Shown here one piece after another: positions 42,410 through 53,100 of a DNA stretch of 64,000 bases. The stretch covers positions 1 to 64,000 of the forward strand of contig NAVB01000264.1 in the NCBI GenBank assembly GCA_002179805.1, given 5' to 3'. A program made the position numbers and the translations under genes. A model generated the notes under the pieces. That model had not been told where the DNA came from. It was given only the letters and a program-made list of their open reading frames with translations, and did no database searches. Numbering within the stretch: the first letter of the stretch is position 1; each line of letters starts with the position of its first letter. Source of the stretch: Acanthamoeba lenticulata (Eukaryota; Discosea; Longamoebia; Acanthamoebidae).

Positions 42410-42781
42410 ATGCAGTTAGAGATACAGGACAACGACAACGGCAGCCTTCGTGGAGACAATCAGCTGCCGGCCTGCCCGATCTGCTACATCGAGTACGGCC
42501 TTACCCCGCCTGAGCGCCTTCCTCGCCTTCTAGTCTGTGGCCATGCCTTCTGTACGGAGTGCATCGAAAAGCTTGCAGAGATGCGCAACGGCCTGGAGGT
42601 GCCATGCCCAAGGTGTTGTCAACACCCCACTCGCCTTACTCATCCAAGCGCAACTGGCATCAGTAAGCTCCCTCGTAGCTGGAGCCTGTTCGACCTCCAG
42701 CCTGCTCCTCCGTTGCGACGCTGCTTCGCGACGATCATCGTTGATCTCGCCAAAGAGGAGGATCCTGACCCTATCCAGTGA
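42410..42781 (+). CDS. Small RING-finger protein
   Basis: A single exon of 123 residues from MQLEIQDNDNGSL. The RING is near the N-terminus: CPICYIEY, then LLVCGHAFCTECIEKL, then VPCPRC, i.e. the C3HC4 order with eight zinc ligands, probably an E3 ubiquitin ligase core. The C-terminal part (SWSLFDLQPAPPLRRCF ... KEEDPDPIQ) has no known domain. A start upstream at 42362 is possible but adds no conserved sequence. Confidence 0.72.
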   Translation: MQLEIQDNDNGSLRGDNQLPACPICYIEYGLTPPERLPRLLVCGHAFCTECIEKLAEMRNGLEVPCPRCCQHPTRLTHPSATGISKLPRSWSLFDLQPAPPLRRCFATIIVDLAKEEDPDPIQ

Positions 42782-42974
42782 TTCGCGTGGTTTGTTTTTC
42801 CCGTTGCGCAGTTGCTTTCTCTTTCACAGCACACCAAGAACATAAAAACGACAACGTTCCCGCCCATTTCCTCAAACAAGACAAGCGAAATGCTAAATCG
42901 AAATAAAATAACAAACGAGCGCAAGTTCATTGTCATTTTTCATCCTGCCAGCCTTGTCGAGTGGTAACTTGAAG

Positions 42975-45728
42975 ATGCAGACGAAGGACCGGCCAGAAGG
43001 AGGTGAGGGCCCCTCGCGAACAAAATGCAGCTTGTTCGAACTGCCTCCTCAATTTTGGCAGCAAATGGCCATCAAAATGGCCAGTAGCAAAGAGAAGCTG
43101 GCGACGGTTGCCAGCGACGCCTTTTCCAAGGCAAACGATGCTGAGGACGACACGGAGGAGGAAGTGGAGCGAAGGCAAAGGATAGAGGAGGCCAAGGAAA
43201 AGGGGCTCACCTGTCGCACGTGCGATCAGTACTTCGACTCAGTGGAGGCCCAGCAGGCTCACTTCAAGAGCGAATGGCATCTTTTCAACTTGCAGCGGAA
43301 GCTCATCGATCAACCCAGTGTCGATGAGACCACGTTCACTGCGCTGCGAGACGAATCTCTGCAAAACGAGGAGCAAGATGAAAGTGAAGATGAGATGGAG
43401 AACTACCACCAAAGTGACAGCAGCGAGGAGTCTGACGAAGAAACTGGCGCCACAGCGAAGAAGAAGGTGGGAAGGGGCCCGCGCATGCGGATCACCACGA
43501 CCGACAGGCGCATTATCAGCTTCTGGCGTGTCATCCTCCCTTCTCGCGATTACGAAGACGGCTACTCGCGCCTCACCATCAGTCAGGAGCAGGGCAGGTA
43601 CCTTGGACTACCATTTTGCTTTTTTTATTTCTATTATTTAAGAAACAAATTCAATTAATTGCTTTATATTGCAGCCCGCAGCTGCAGGAGGTCGTGCGCG
43701 GGCTTGGCGACGTGCGCTCGCGCGTGTGGGTGTTCCTCATGTGCAGCGGCGGCTACTTTGCCGGGACCGTCTTCGACGGCAACCGCCCCATCGCCCACAA
43801 GGTACGCCAGCTCCTCCTCCTTCTTCTTATGGCAGTCAGCTGATCTCGCTCGCTCTACAGACGTACAGGCGCTACACGGTGCGGCGCAAGCAGGGCGGCA
43901 GCCAGTCGGCGCGGGACGCCAAGGGCAACAAGCCCCGGTCGGCTGGCGCCTACATGCGGCGGTATCACGAGGCCCAGCTCCAGCGCGAGATCCGCGCGCT
44001 GCTGGACGAGTGGCGACCCCACTTTGACGCCAGTGCGCTCGTGTTCTATTACCTGCCGGGCGGCGGCATCAACCGCCACATGTTCTTCTACGACGGCAGT
44101 CCTCTCGGCACCAAGAAAGGCCGCGGCAGGGTACATCCACTTTTTTCTCGTTTTTTTCAAAGAATAACAAATATAAATAACAAATATGAATTTGTCTCAT
44201 TTATCACAATATTGCAGGGCGCGAACCCGAAGCTGCGGTCGATCCCGTTCCATATCGAGCGGCCGTCAGTGACCGCCATCCAAAAGGCCCACGAGATCCT
44301 CTCCACCATCGACATCGAGGACGAGCGCGATGACGACGACACCGATGACGAGAGCGACAGCGACGTTCCTGCGGCTGAAGCGAATTCCGGGCAGGACGCC
44401 GAGGTTGAGACGCGGCATCGACCGCTAGCCAACAGGTACGCAGTCCTAGTCTTTTGCGTGGGCGATGATGAAGACGAAGACGAGTGGCGCTGATCGGTGA
44501 TGTGTTGTACGATAACGGCAGCCAAGAGGGCGAGACCGAGAGCACGGAAGAAGAGCGCCGAGTCGAGGCCGAGATCATCGAGGCCGTGTGCGCTCGCGAC
44601 GTCGACCGGATCAACGAGCTCTTTGACTCGATCGCCGACACGGACCTGCTCGTGGGCGCCGGGTCTGCGAACGACCTGACGCCGCTCTACGTGGCCTGCG
44701 AGATGGGTGACGTCGAGCTCGTCGAGCTGCTGCTCGACCGGGGCCAGCCGGTCAACGCCCGCATTCCGGGCTACCACTATTGGACGGCGCTGCACCGGGC
44801 CAGCGCCGACGGCCACGTGCGGCTTGTCGGGCTGCTGCTGGCCCGCGGGGCCGACCCGACCATGCGCGGCGTCATCAACAAGACGCCGGCCGACCTGGCC
44901 ACGGGCCGCGAGACGCGGCTGGCCTTCCGGCGCTTCGCCGGCGAGCACCCAGAGGCGTGGGACTGGGCCGAGGCCCGCGTGGCGCCGCTCACGCGCGAGG
45001 CCGAGGCCGACGCGCGGCAGCGCGAGCTCGAGAAGAAGCGCAAGCGCAAGGAGGCCCTCAAGGCCCGCAAGGCTCGCGAGCGCGAAGAGGAGGAGGCCCG
45101 TCTGCGCCAGCAGGAGGAGCGCCGCCGGGCCAAGCAGCAGCGCGACCGCGAGGAGCGCGAGCGGCGGCGGCTTCAGAAGCAACAAAAGCAGCAGCAGGAG
45201 GCCGAGGCCGAGCTCGAGCGACAGCGTCTTGCTGCAAGACAACAACAGCAGCAGATGCAAGAAGAGATGGAAGACGATGAAGAGGCCGAGCTTCAACGCG
45301 CCATTCAGCTTTCGCTGAGCCTCGCGTCGCCTTCTTCATCGTCGTCATCTTCTTCATCATCCTCATCTTCTTCGTCATCATCTTCTACTTCGTCGTCATT
45401 TGCATCTTCATCGTCGGTTGCGTCTTCATCATCATCGTCATTTTCGTCGTCATCCTCATTTTCATCCGCATCGTCATCTTCTTCTTCAGCGTCAGCGTCA
45501 TCTTCATCATCAGCGTCCTCTTCTACTTCATCGTCGTCGTCAACGGCGAAGAAGCCGGCGGCCAAGCCAGCGCCAGGGGGAGGAGGCAAAGCCAAAGGAG
45601 GCGCCGGGCCCGAGTGCGATCAGTGCCACAAGCGGATGGGCGAGAAGGCGGTGCCGTTCTACCGGCTCAACTACAAGTACTGCTCGACCAAGTGCGTGCA
45701 GGAGCACCGCAAGCTCCTCGGCAGGTGA
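42975..45728 (+). CDS. ANKZF1: ANKZF1/Vms1-type peptidyl-tRNA hydrolase of ribosome quality control
   Basis: Five exons: 42975-43597, 43675-43801, 43861-44130, 44218-44435, 44480-45728 (828 residues). Domains in order: C2H2 zinc finger CRTCDQYFDSVEAQQAHF with the His of KSEWH; the VLRF1 hydrolase core VWVFLMCSGGYFAG ... VRRKQGGSQSARD, whose Gln is the conserved catalytic position; ankyrin repeats (DLTPLYVACEMGDVELVELL, YWTALHRASADGHVRLVGLL); an acidic/basic coiled coil; a UIM-like AELQRAIQLSLS; a poly-Ser tract; and a C-terminal zinc motif CDQCHKRMGEKAV ... YCSTKCVQEH. The enzyme releases stalled nascent chains from peptidyl-tRNA on 60S subunits. Confidence 0.9.
45322..45543 (+). repeat. TCN/TCATC microsatellite encoding a poly-Ser tract
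   Basis: Roughly 220 bp of imperfect TCT/TCA/TCG triplets inside the last ANKZF1 exon encode about 70 residues that are almost all Ser, with a few Ala, Thr, Phe and Val. The complementary strand reads as Asp/Glu and is only a shadow. Likely length-variable between strains. Confidence 0.8.
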
Positions 45729-45954
45729 CTGACCGACCTGGTGTCGTCTTTTTCATCTTCGACTTCTACTTCGACTTCAACTCCTTCTTCTTCTTCCTGG
45801 TCCTGGCCGGGCGTCTTGTTGGTCGCGCTCTATTGTCTCGTCCTCTACTACTTTTGGTGAAGACCAACCAGCAAGACGACAACGACGATGAGGAAGGATG
45901 TTGGTATTGTATACACGATGGTGCTGATAAATGAAAAACGAAAGCACAAATGGT

Positions 45955-46423
45955 TCAGGCAAAGTCGAGGAGGAGCTGAGGGAGGATCTGCTGCAGGTGC
46001 GCGGCCTCGATGATGGGCGAGCCCTCGGCCTCGGCCAGCTTGGCGGCTCGGTTGACGGCCTCTGACCGTCCAAGAAGGGAAGATGTTTATTAAGGATGAT
46101 GAAGAGGGCCCTTGCAACAAGGCAACATGACGTTGAGACAAGTGGTGTGTACCGACGACAAACAATCGCAGGAGCTCCCCGCTGAGGCCTGTCGCTTCTG
46201 CGTTCACTGGAGAGCAGAAGGAAATGGCTCAGTTGTCGCGGTGCCGGTGATGGGCTGGGCGCACGTACGCTTGGTGTTCTTCTTCATGCCGAGCTGGAGC
46301 AGCTTGTTCACCAGTTTCTTAAATCAAGCTACGGTGAGCTAAAATGTGCAGTGAGGCTGAGTACAAGGGGCAAAGTACCGGAGAGAAGGCAATGCCACTC
46401 GACTCCTCTTCGTCTGCCTCCAT
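45955..46423 (-). CDS. CENPX: CENP-X / MHF2 histone-fold protein
   Basis: Four tiny exons fit exactly: 46379-46423, 46269-46317, 46153-46206, 45955-46061 (84 residues plus stop). The spliced product starts MEADEEESSGIAFSP, continues KLVNKLLQLGMKKNTK and GLSGELLRLFVVEAVNRA, and ends HLQQILPQLLLDFA, matching CENP-X whose C-terminus is LPQLLLDF. CENP-X pairs with CENP-S in the CENP-T/W/S/X kinetochore complex and in the MHF complex that helps FANCM remodel stalled forks. Intron phases agree at every junction. Divergent from the GT61 gene with 100 bp between starts. Confidence 0.88.
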
Positions 46424-46523
46424 CTTGGCACCAACAACTTCTTTTCTTTATTTTTCCCATCTTTTCCACTTCTTTTCTCCTTCGTCTTCGCTTTTCGCGG
46501 TCGTGTTGGGTCACCTGCTGGTG

Positions 46524-48537
46524 ATGAAGGGCGCGTGGAAAGCCAGGGGCACGCATGCCTTGTTGGTGTTCGTGGTCCTCACCCAACTTTTGCTGATCGC
46601 CTTCTTCGTGGGCTTTTTCTCCGACCCGCCACCACCACCGCTGGTGCACCACAGCGACAACGCCCTCGCGCCCTCACCTCCTGCAAGCGCCTTCCTGCCG
46701 ACGCGGCAGCCGGTGGTGTGCCACCCGGAGGTGTGCGAGGGCCTGTGCGACGAGGCCTGCGGGCAGACGCCCAAGATCATTCGCGAGTGCCGCGACGAGG
46801 CCTGCCACGCCGAGCACCCGCAGCTCATTTACAAGGTAAAGCCACACATGCACGCACGATGGTCCACACAATGCACATTGTGGCTGTGACCACCGCTGAC
46901 GACACACGCGCGGTCGTTGGGGGCAGGCCGAGCTGTCCTACCCGGCGTTCACCATGAAAATGCCGAGCTTCGTCGACCCCGCGCTCGAGCGCCTCTTCCT
47001 CAACATCGGCGCCGTGCGCAACACGTACCAGGTCTCGTGCTTGCACACGATGGATGATGTCCTGGGTTGCCTCTCTGTTCGCACAACGTTGCTCAAGCGC
47101 TCGCCCGTGTGCGTTTGCGGCGTGCAGGTCGAGCACGGCCAGTGTCCGTCGCCGGGTGCGCGCGAGGGCGAGAACAGGTGCGGACTCATCGGCGACTTCA
47201 ACAACAGCCGCGAGCTGGTCTTCACGCACCGGCGCTACGTCTACGGCGAGATTGCCATCCTCCGCGACGGTTCTTTCTTCCTCTTCCTCTTCCTCTCGTG
47301 CCCTTCCTCGTCGTTCATGGGCTGATCCTCTTCTTCAGGCGTCTGGCGCGGGCGGCCAAGCGACGACTTCAAGACCTTCCAGTGCTGGGAGCAGTCCGAC
47401 TACAAGTGGATCGCGGACAACGCCACGTCCGTGTCCAACCGCGCGCGGCCGATCGGGCGGTCCTACAAGAAGCTGCTCCTCATGCTCACGCCGGTCACCG
47501 GCGGCGCCTACTTCCAGCACTTCATCGACCGGGGCTGGTCCAAACTGGTCCAGGCCTGGGACCTGCTCGCGGCCGACCCGGAGATCAAGATCCTGGTCTC
47601 GCCGGCCTTCAAGAAGCACGCCAGCGTCGAGCGCCTGTGGGCCCGGTTCGGCCTGCAGGACCGGCTGGTCTATGCCACCGGCAAAGACGGGCCGGTCCAC
47701 GCCGAGCAGATGATCTTTCCCTGCGTGGCGACGCACTACCACCCGATCGTGTACGAGCGCGCGCAGCGCTACCTCGGCGTCGACCCGCTTGTGCCGCTCG
47801 ACCGACGGAAAACGATCGTCTACCTCACGCGCAAGGTGCGGCCGCGAGGCTCGGCTCGGCTCGAGGCCTCTTGTGGCTCTTCGCTCTCTGACTCGCGCGG
47901 CTCTCGGTCGGGTGCAGGGCAAGTCGAGGCAGGTGACCAACGAGGCGCATGTCCTGAGCGAGCTGCGGCGCTGGCTCGAGGCGAACCGCCGAACGGAGAA
48001 GTTGGTCGTCTTTGACAGCGCCAACTGGCCCGACTTTGACGAACTCGTCCGGTTCTTCAATGAGGGTCTGCTCTCTCGTTCTTTGGCGTTCAGACTCGAG
48101 CAGCCCCTAAACGTCTCAGCTGGTGCGCGCGCAGAGGTCGTGGCCGTCGTGGGCCCGCACGGCGGGGCCTTCTACAACGCGTTGTTTTGCGCCCGCCAGA
48201 CGCTCGTCATCGAGCTGTTCCCCATCACCAGGAAGGGTACAGCCCAGCCCTCGCGCCCAACCGGCGGACCATCGTGCGCGCTCATCGTGCGCTCGCTCGC
48301 CTGCCTCTCCTTCCCGCAGGCGATGCCTATCGGTGGCCCGAGTGCATCTGGTGGCCGGCGCACTTCCTGGGCTTGCGTTATTACCAGGCACGATCGTCCT
48401 GCGGGGACGCGCCATGTGGCAGTGGTGCTCAACTGTGTTGTGCGTCGCCGCGGCAGGTGCCCGTGGTCGGCAGGGGCGCGGGCGAGATCAAGGTCGAGCC
48501 AAAGTGGATCACCGACATTCTCCAACGCGAGCTCTGA
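46524..48537 (+). CDS. Type II membrane GT61-family (DUF563) glycosyltransferase
   Basis: Start MKGAWKARGTHALLVFVV at 46524, a short cytosolic tail followed by the membrane anchor LLVFVVLTQLLLIAFFVGFF, then a Pro-rich stem and a Cys-rich segment (VCEGLCDEACG). The catalytic part has GGAYFQHFIDRGWSKL, IKILVSPAFKKH, IVYLTRK, VVAVVGPHGGAFYNALF and VIELFP, the DUF563/GT61 pattern seen in plant beta-1,2-xylosyltransferase and in EOGT. About eight exons. It ends ITDILQREL at 48537. Probably a Golgi or ER enzyme that modifies secreted glycoproteins or cyst-wall glycans. Confidence 0.82.
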
Positions 48538-48599
48538 GTCAAGTGGCGCCCAAAAGGAAGCTTTTGAGAAGCTCAAATCGAAACACAGTTGGCTCCTGC

Positions 48600-49157
48600 T
48601 TAGTTTTTCTTGGCGGTGACCTCGATGTCGGCCCTGATGATGGACAGGTCCTTGGGCCCACCCTTGCTCCTTTGCAGGGAGGTGACCGTCGACTGGACGA
48701 ACTCGTTGAAGAAGCTGAAGATGTTGCTACCGGGCTTCATGGCCAGGTGGTCGAGGATCCACAGCTTGGCGTCAACGCGCTGGTCCTTCTGCACTTCCAT
48801 GGAACGAGCTCAGCACAGCTCAGCCCGCCCTAAAGCAGAGGCTCCGATCAGATTTCGACGACGTACCACGATGGTGCTGAAGTTGAAAGTGTAGTCGAGC
48901 CTGGTGCCGGGCTGGGTGTCGTTGCGGATGAGGACGGCCTCGACGTTCATGACTTCGGCTGTGCCAATCTTCTGAGGTGTAATCGACCAGGTCAGCTGGG
49001 GCCTGGGCGCGGGAAGCTCGGTCGGAGCGTGGATCTCATAGGGCGAGTTGTTCACAATCCTGAGCACAAAGTGCTGCTCGTTGGCTTGGGCGGTCATGCT
49101 GAGGCTCAGCAGCAAAGTCAGTGCCAGGAGGCTCACGATAACCGTCGCAGAGTTCAT
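48600..49157 (-). CDS. Secreted small protein of unknown family
   Basis: Two exons from MNSATVIVSLLALTLLLSL at 49157: a signal peptide, cleaved near AQA-NEQHF, then a beta-rich domain (FVLRIVNNSPYEIHAPTEL, QLTWSITPQKIG, TRLDYTFNFSTIV). The intron is at about 48800-48867. The second exon has DAKLWILDHLAMKPG and ends IEVTAKKN. No membrane span after the signal. No family recognised. Confidence 0.6.
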
Positions 49158-49922
49158 CGCTGTTGGGCTGAAGAAAAACGGAAAAGAATGATGAAATAAG
49201 GGCAGCTGTGTCTGTTTGACAAACGTCAACCTTGGCCTTTTTAGGAAAAAGCCGTTCAAGTGAAACGTCTATTGGTTCCAGTGCAATTTCAGCTTGGTGA
49301 TGGGCAACATTCACAAGAACAGAATCAAGGCACATGTGCTGCATCATCACGCACTGTCTCTCGTCGTGCCTTTTCCGCTCTTTGGCTTCTTCATCACCTC
49401 CGCCAAGAGCTCTCTGCGTGTCCGGCGTAGCGACGACAGGAACTCGGGGGAGTGAAGCGCCGCCAGCTCGCCGTTGATCACTGGGCCCGCCCCCATCATC
49501 ATCATCGTCAGCATCATCATCATCACTGGCGGTGAGCTCTGGTCAAAGCGAGACGTACGCTTGGCCAGCAGGAAGTTGCGCAAGTCGTCGCCCTTGGGGA
49601 TGGTGGACGGGAAGGGCAGGAACGGAAGGTGTGGCTTGACGCCCGGCTTGTGGACGATGTTCACGGTGTACTGGGTGGGGCTCACGTTGGGCACCTTCTG
49701 GACCACGATGAAGACGTGGTTAAAGTGCGACGAAATGACCAGCGGGTCAAACCCGTCGTCTCCGCTGCCGCCATAGTCTACAAAGGGCGTCAGTCAAGGA
49801 ATGCATGGAATGCAAACGAAATTGTGGAGGAAGACGTGCAGACCCTTGAAGATGATGAGGGCCACGTCGTTGCCGAGGTGGCGCTTGCGCTCGACCTGCT
49901 GGGCGTCAGCGGCCTTGTAGGG

Positions 49923-49927
49923 GATGT
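49923..49927. repeat. Target-site duplication, left copy (GATGT)
   Basis: GATGT directly before the left LTR, repeated after the right LTR at 54840-54844. Five base pairs is the size made by Ty1/copia integrases. Confidence 0.9.
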
Positions 49928-50070
49928 TGTAGGAACGGGACTCTGATAGAGGAGGAGAAGAGAGCAAGGAAGGACCGGAGTGTCCTTCGCTCGTTTTATT
50001 CTCGGGCTATCAGAGTCCACACGTAGAGCACGTGAGGTCGCGCGTGCCCGATTGGGCACTTGCTCCAACA
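49928..50070 (-). repeat. 3' LTR of the copia element (left in the window)
   Basis: 143 bp, TGTAGGAACG ... TGCTCCAACA on the plus strand, same sequence as 54697-54839. It contains an internal inverted pair (GGACTCTGATAG/CTATCAGAGTCC). Confidence 0.93.
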
Positions 50071-50082
50071 CGCCCCTTGCCC
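50071..50082 (-). other. Polypurine tract of the copia element
   Basis: Minus-strand GGGCAAGGGGCG directly precedes the 3' LTR, where the plus-strand primer is made during reverse transcription. Confidence 0.6.
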
Positions 50083-50107
50083 ATTAGGGCTCGCGCGCGG
50101 CCGAGCA

Positions 50108-53100
50108 CTAGTGCTCGTCACCCTCGGTATCGCCCCTTGTCGGGCATAGAAGGCAGAGGCCGGCGCGCAGAAGCTCAACTCTGGAACGAGGCAGAGATTT
50201 CGTCAGCAAATCGGCGAGCATCTGTGCGGTCGGGCAGTAGAGAAACTCGAGCTTGCGCTCGCTGGCGGTCTCGCGGAGATGGAACTCGCGGATGTCGACG
50301 TGCTTGCTGCGGGCGTGCTCGCCAGGCTTGGCCGAAGTGAGCAGGAGGGCCGACTGATTGTCATTGTAGACAAGGAGCGGCACGTCGCAGGGGAGGTTGA
50401 GCAGACGTAGATGCTGTCGGAGATAGAGGCCGTATTTGGCGGTCTCTGACAGCGCGATGAGCTCAGCCTCGGTTGTTGACAGGGCCACGCACTTCTGCGA
50501 GCGGGATGCCCAGAAGATGGGTGCGCCCAGCACAGTGAAGACGATCCCAGTGGTGGACCGTCGTGTAGCAGGATTGCCACCCCAGTCAGCGTCGCAGTAG
50601 GCGCGGGGTAGCAGAGAGTTCCGGCTGCCGTCAAAGAAGCGCCGATCGTAGGTGAGCGCCAAGTGCTTGGTGGCCTTCAGGTAGCGCAGGAGATGCTTCA
50701 CTGCGTTCCAGTGAGGACGGCCGTAGGCGTTCTGGTGACGGCTCAGGACGTTGACCGCGAAGGCAATGTCTGGCCTCGTGGCCAAAGCGATGTAGTTCAG
50801 GCGGCCAATGGCGGAGCGGTACGGGATGCTGGCGTCCTTTGGCGAAGTGCCAGTGAGCAGTGGCAGCTTGAGCTTGTGCTCCATGGGTGTGTAGAGCGGG
50901 TGGGCGCTGGCCTGGCCGAAGTCATGGAGCACCTCCTCGATCTTGCCAGCCTGGCGCAGCTGCAGGACGCCCTGGTCGCGGTCGTAGATGACCTCCATCC
51001 CCAAGACCGACTTGACAGGACCGAGATCCTGCATGCGGAAACGTGACGACAGCATCTTCTTGGCCTGGCCCATCCACTCGTCAGGCGCCACAATGACGCA
51101 GTCGTCCACGTAGAGGCAGATGAAGATGAAGTCGTTGTGGCCGACAGCTCTGACGTAGAGGCAGGGATCGGCAGAGGAGGTGTCGTAGCCCTGGCCGTGC
51201 AGGTAGGCGTCGATTACCTTGTGCCACTCGAGTGGCGCCTGCTTCAGCCCGTAGAGCGCCTTCTTCAGACGGCACACGTGGTTGGGAAAGCCAGCCTTGA
51301 CAAACCCGTCAGGCTGAGGTGCGTAGATGGGCTCCCCAGTGAGGTCGGCGTTGAGGAAGGCGTTGGCCACGTCCATGACCTCGATCCCGTAGCAGCGCGC
51401 GACAGCGATGGCAAAGACGAAGCGCAGGGAGGTCAGGCTGACCACAGGAGCGTAGGTCTCCTCGTAGTCGACCCCGTAGACCTGGGAGTACCCCTTGCCG
51501 ACCCACCTGGCTTTGAACCTATCGATGGCGCCACTGGCTGTGCGCTTGATCTTGAAGACCCACATGGCGCCAATGAGGTGGCAGCCCATTGGCAGGAGCT
51601 CGAGCACCCAGGTCCCGTTGCGCTCATGAGCCTCGAACTCTGCCCTCATGGCGGCTTCCCACTCAGCTGCCTCTGGCGACTCAACTGCAGCCCAATAGGA
51701 CAGCGGAGTCCGCGCCGTGTCCAGTAGAGCGGCGAGAATGTAGTCACCGTTGAAAATCCTCCCATTGGGCCATCGGCGTCTGGCGGAGGGAGGCCGAGGG
51801 GCTGGGCGCGGCGGCTGCTTGCGCTTGCGCCCTTGCTGTGGGGCACGGTGTGCAGTGTGCTCATGGCCATCGTCGTTCCCAGCACCACCCATGTCGCCCC
51901 TGAAGTCGTTCTCCACTTGCGCTGCCGTGGGAGCAGCAGTGGCGGCGCCAGTGTGGGGCGGCGGCCCAGATGCGGCACCCCGAGGAGCCACGGTGGCAGG
52001 TCCTGCAGCGCCCAAGGTGGACGGCCGTGGAGCGCCATTATCTGGCGATGCAGGCGGCGCCACCCTGAGCGCCTCCACAGGTGCTGTGCTGGCGGGCGGC
52101 CCGCCTGTCTCTGATGTGGGCGGTGATGTCGTAGGCGCACTAGCAGGCTCAGGCGTAGGCGGCGGGAGAGGTGCGGGCGTGTTGGCCTGTGGCTGAGGCG
52201 GCGTGCTAGGCGGCGTCAGCGGGGGTGTGCCCGGCGGTGTGTTGGTCGGCGTGACCTCCCCTCCACCAATGAAGGAGGGTCCATCTACAGGACCGACGAC
52301 GGTGGTGTCGCCAGCGACGGTGCTCTCATCAACACCTGCGAGGCTGGCGTCACAGGCTGTGGAGCCGTCACCACCTGTACCTGCGTCGTCAGGGTCGCCC
52401 AGCTCGTCCTCGTGGAAAGCGGCCTTGCGGTCAACCGCCTCCAGACTGCCGTCTGGCACCGCCTCTGGCACGAAGATAATGTTGCGCGTCTCAATGACAC
52501 GCCCCTTGAGCCAAACACGGTTGTAGGTCTCGTTGACCCGACCTTGGCCCAGGTACGTTCCACGCACGGCACGCTCGTCTAGCTTGCCTCGCTCTTCGGG
52601 CGCAATCCACACGTCCACTGCAGCGCCAAAACGCCCAACGTGCGAGAGGTCACAGCTGGCATGCTCATCCCACAGCTGCAGCGGGACAGTGTTCCCGTCG
52701 TTGGCGCGCGTGGGGAGGCGGTTCCGCAGGTACACGGCGGTGAGGAGCGCCTCAGCCCAGAATCTCTTGGTGAGACTGCTGTCGATCAGCAGGCACCTCA
52801 CCATGCTGAGGACTGTGCGATTGAAGCGCTCTGCCACTCCGTTGTGCTCAGGCGTGCGAGCAGTAGTCATCTCGTGGATGATGCCGCGCTCCTGAAGCAA
52901 CTGGCGAACGGCCTCGCCGGTGTACTCCCCCCCACGGTCCGAGCGCAGGAAACGGCACTTGCGACCAGTAGGAGCGTGGTCAAAGAAGTGGCGTAGCGCA
53001 GTGGCCACGCCCGACTTCCTCTTGAGCAGGTAGACGGTGGCGTGACGGCTGTAGTCGCAGACCAGCGACACGAAGTAGCGCCACCCACCGGTCACGGCAG

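Noticed and set aside
45305..45595. Minus-strand Asp/Glu-rich open frame
   Set aside because: It is the complement of the poly-Ser microsatellite in ANKZF1 and has no independent support.
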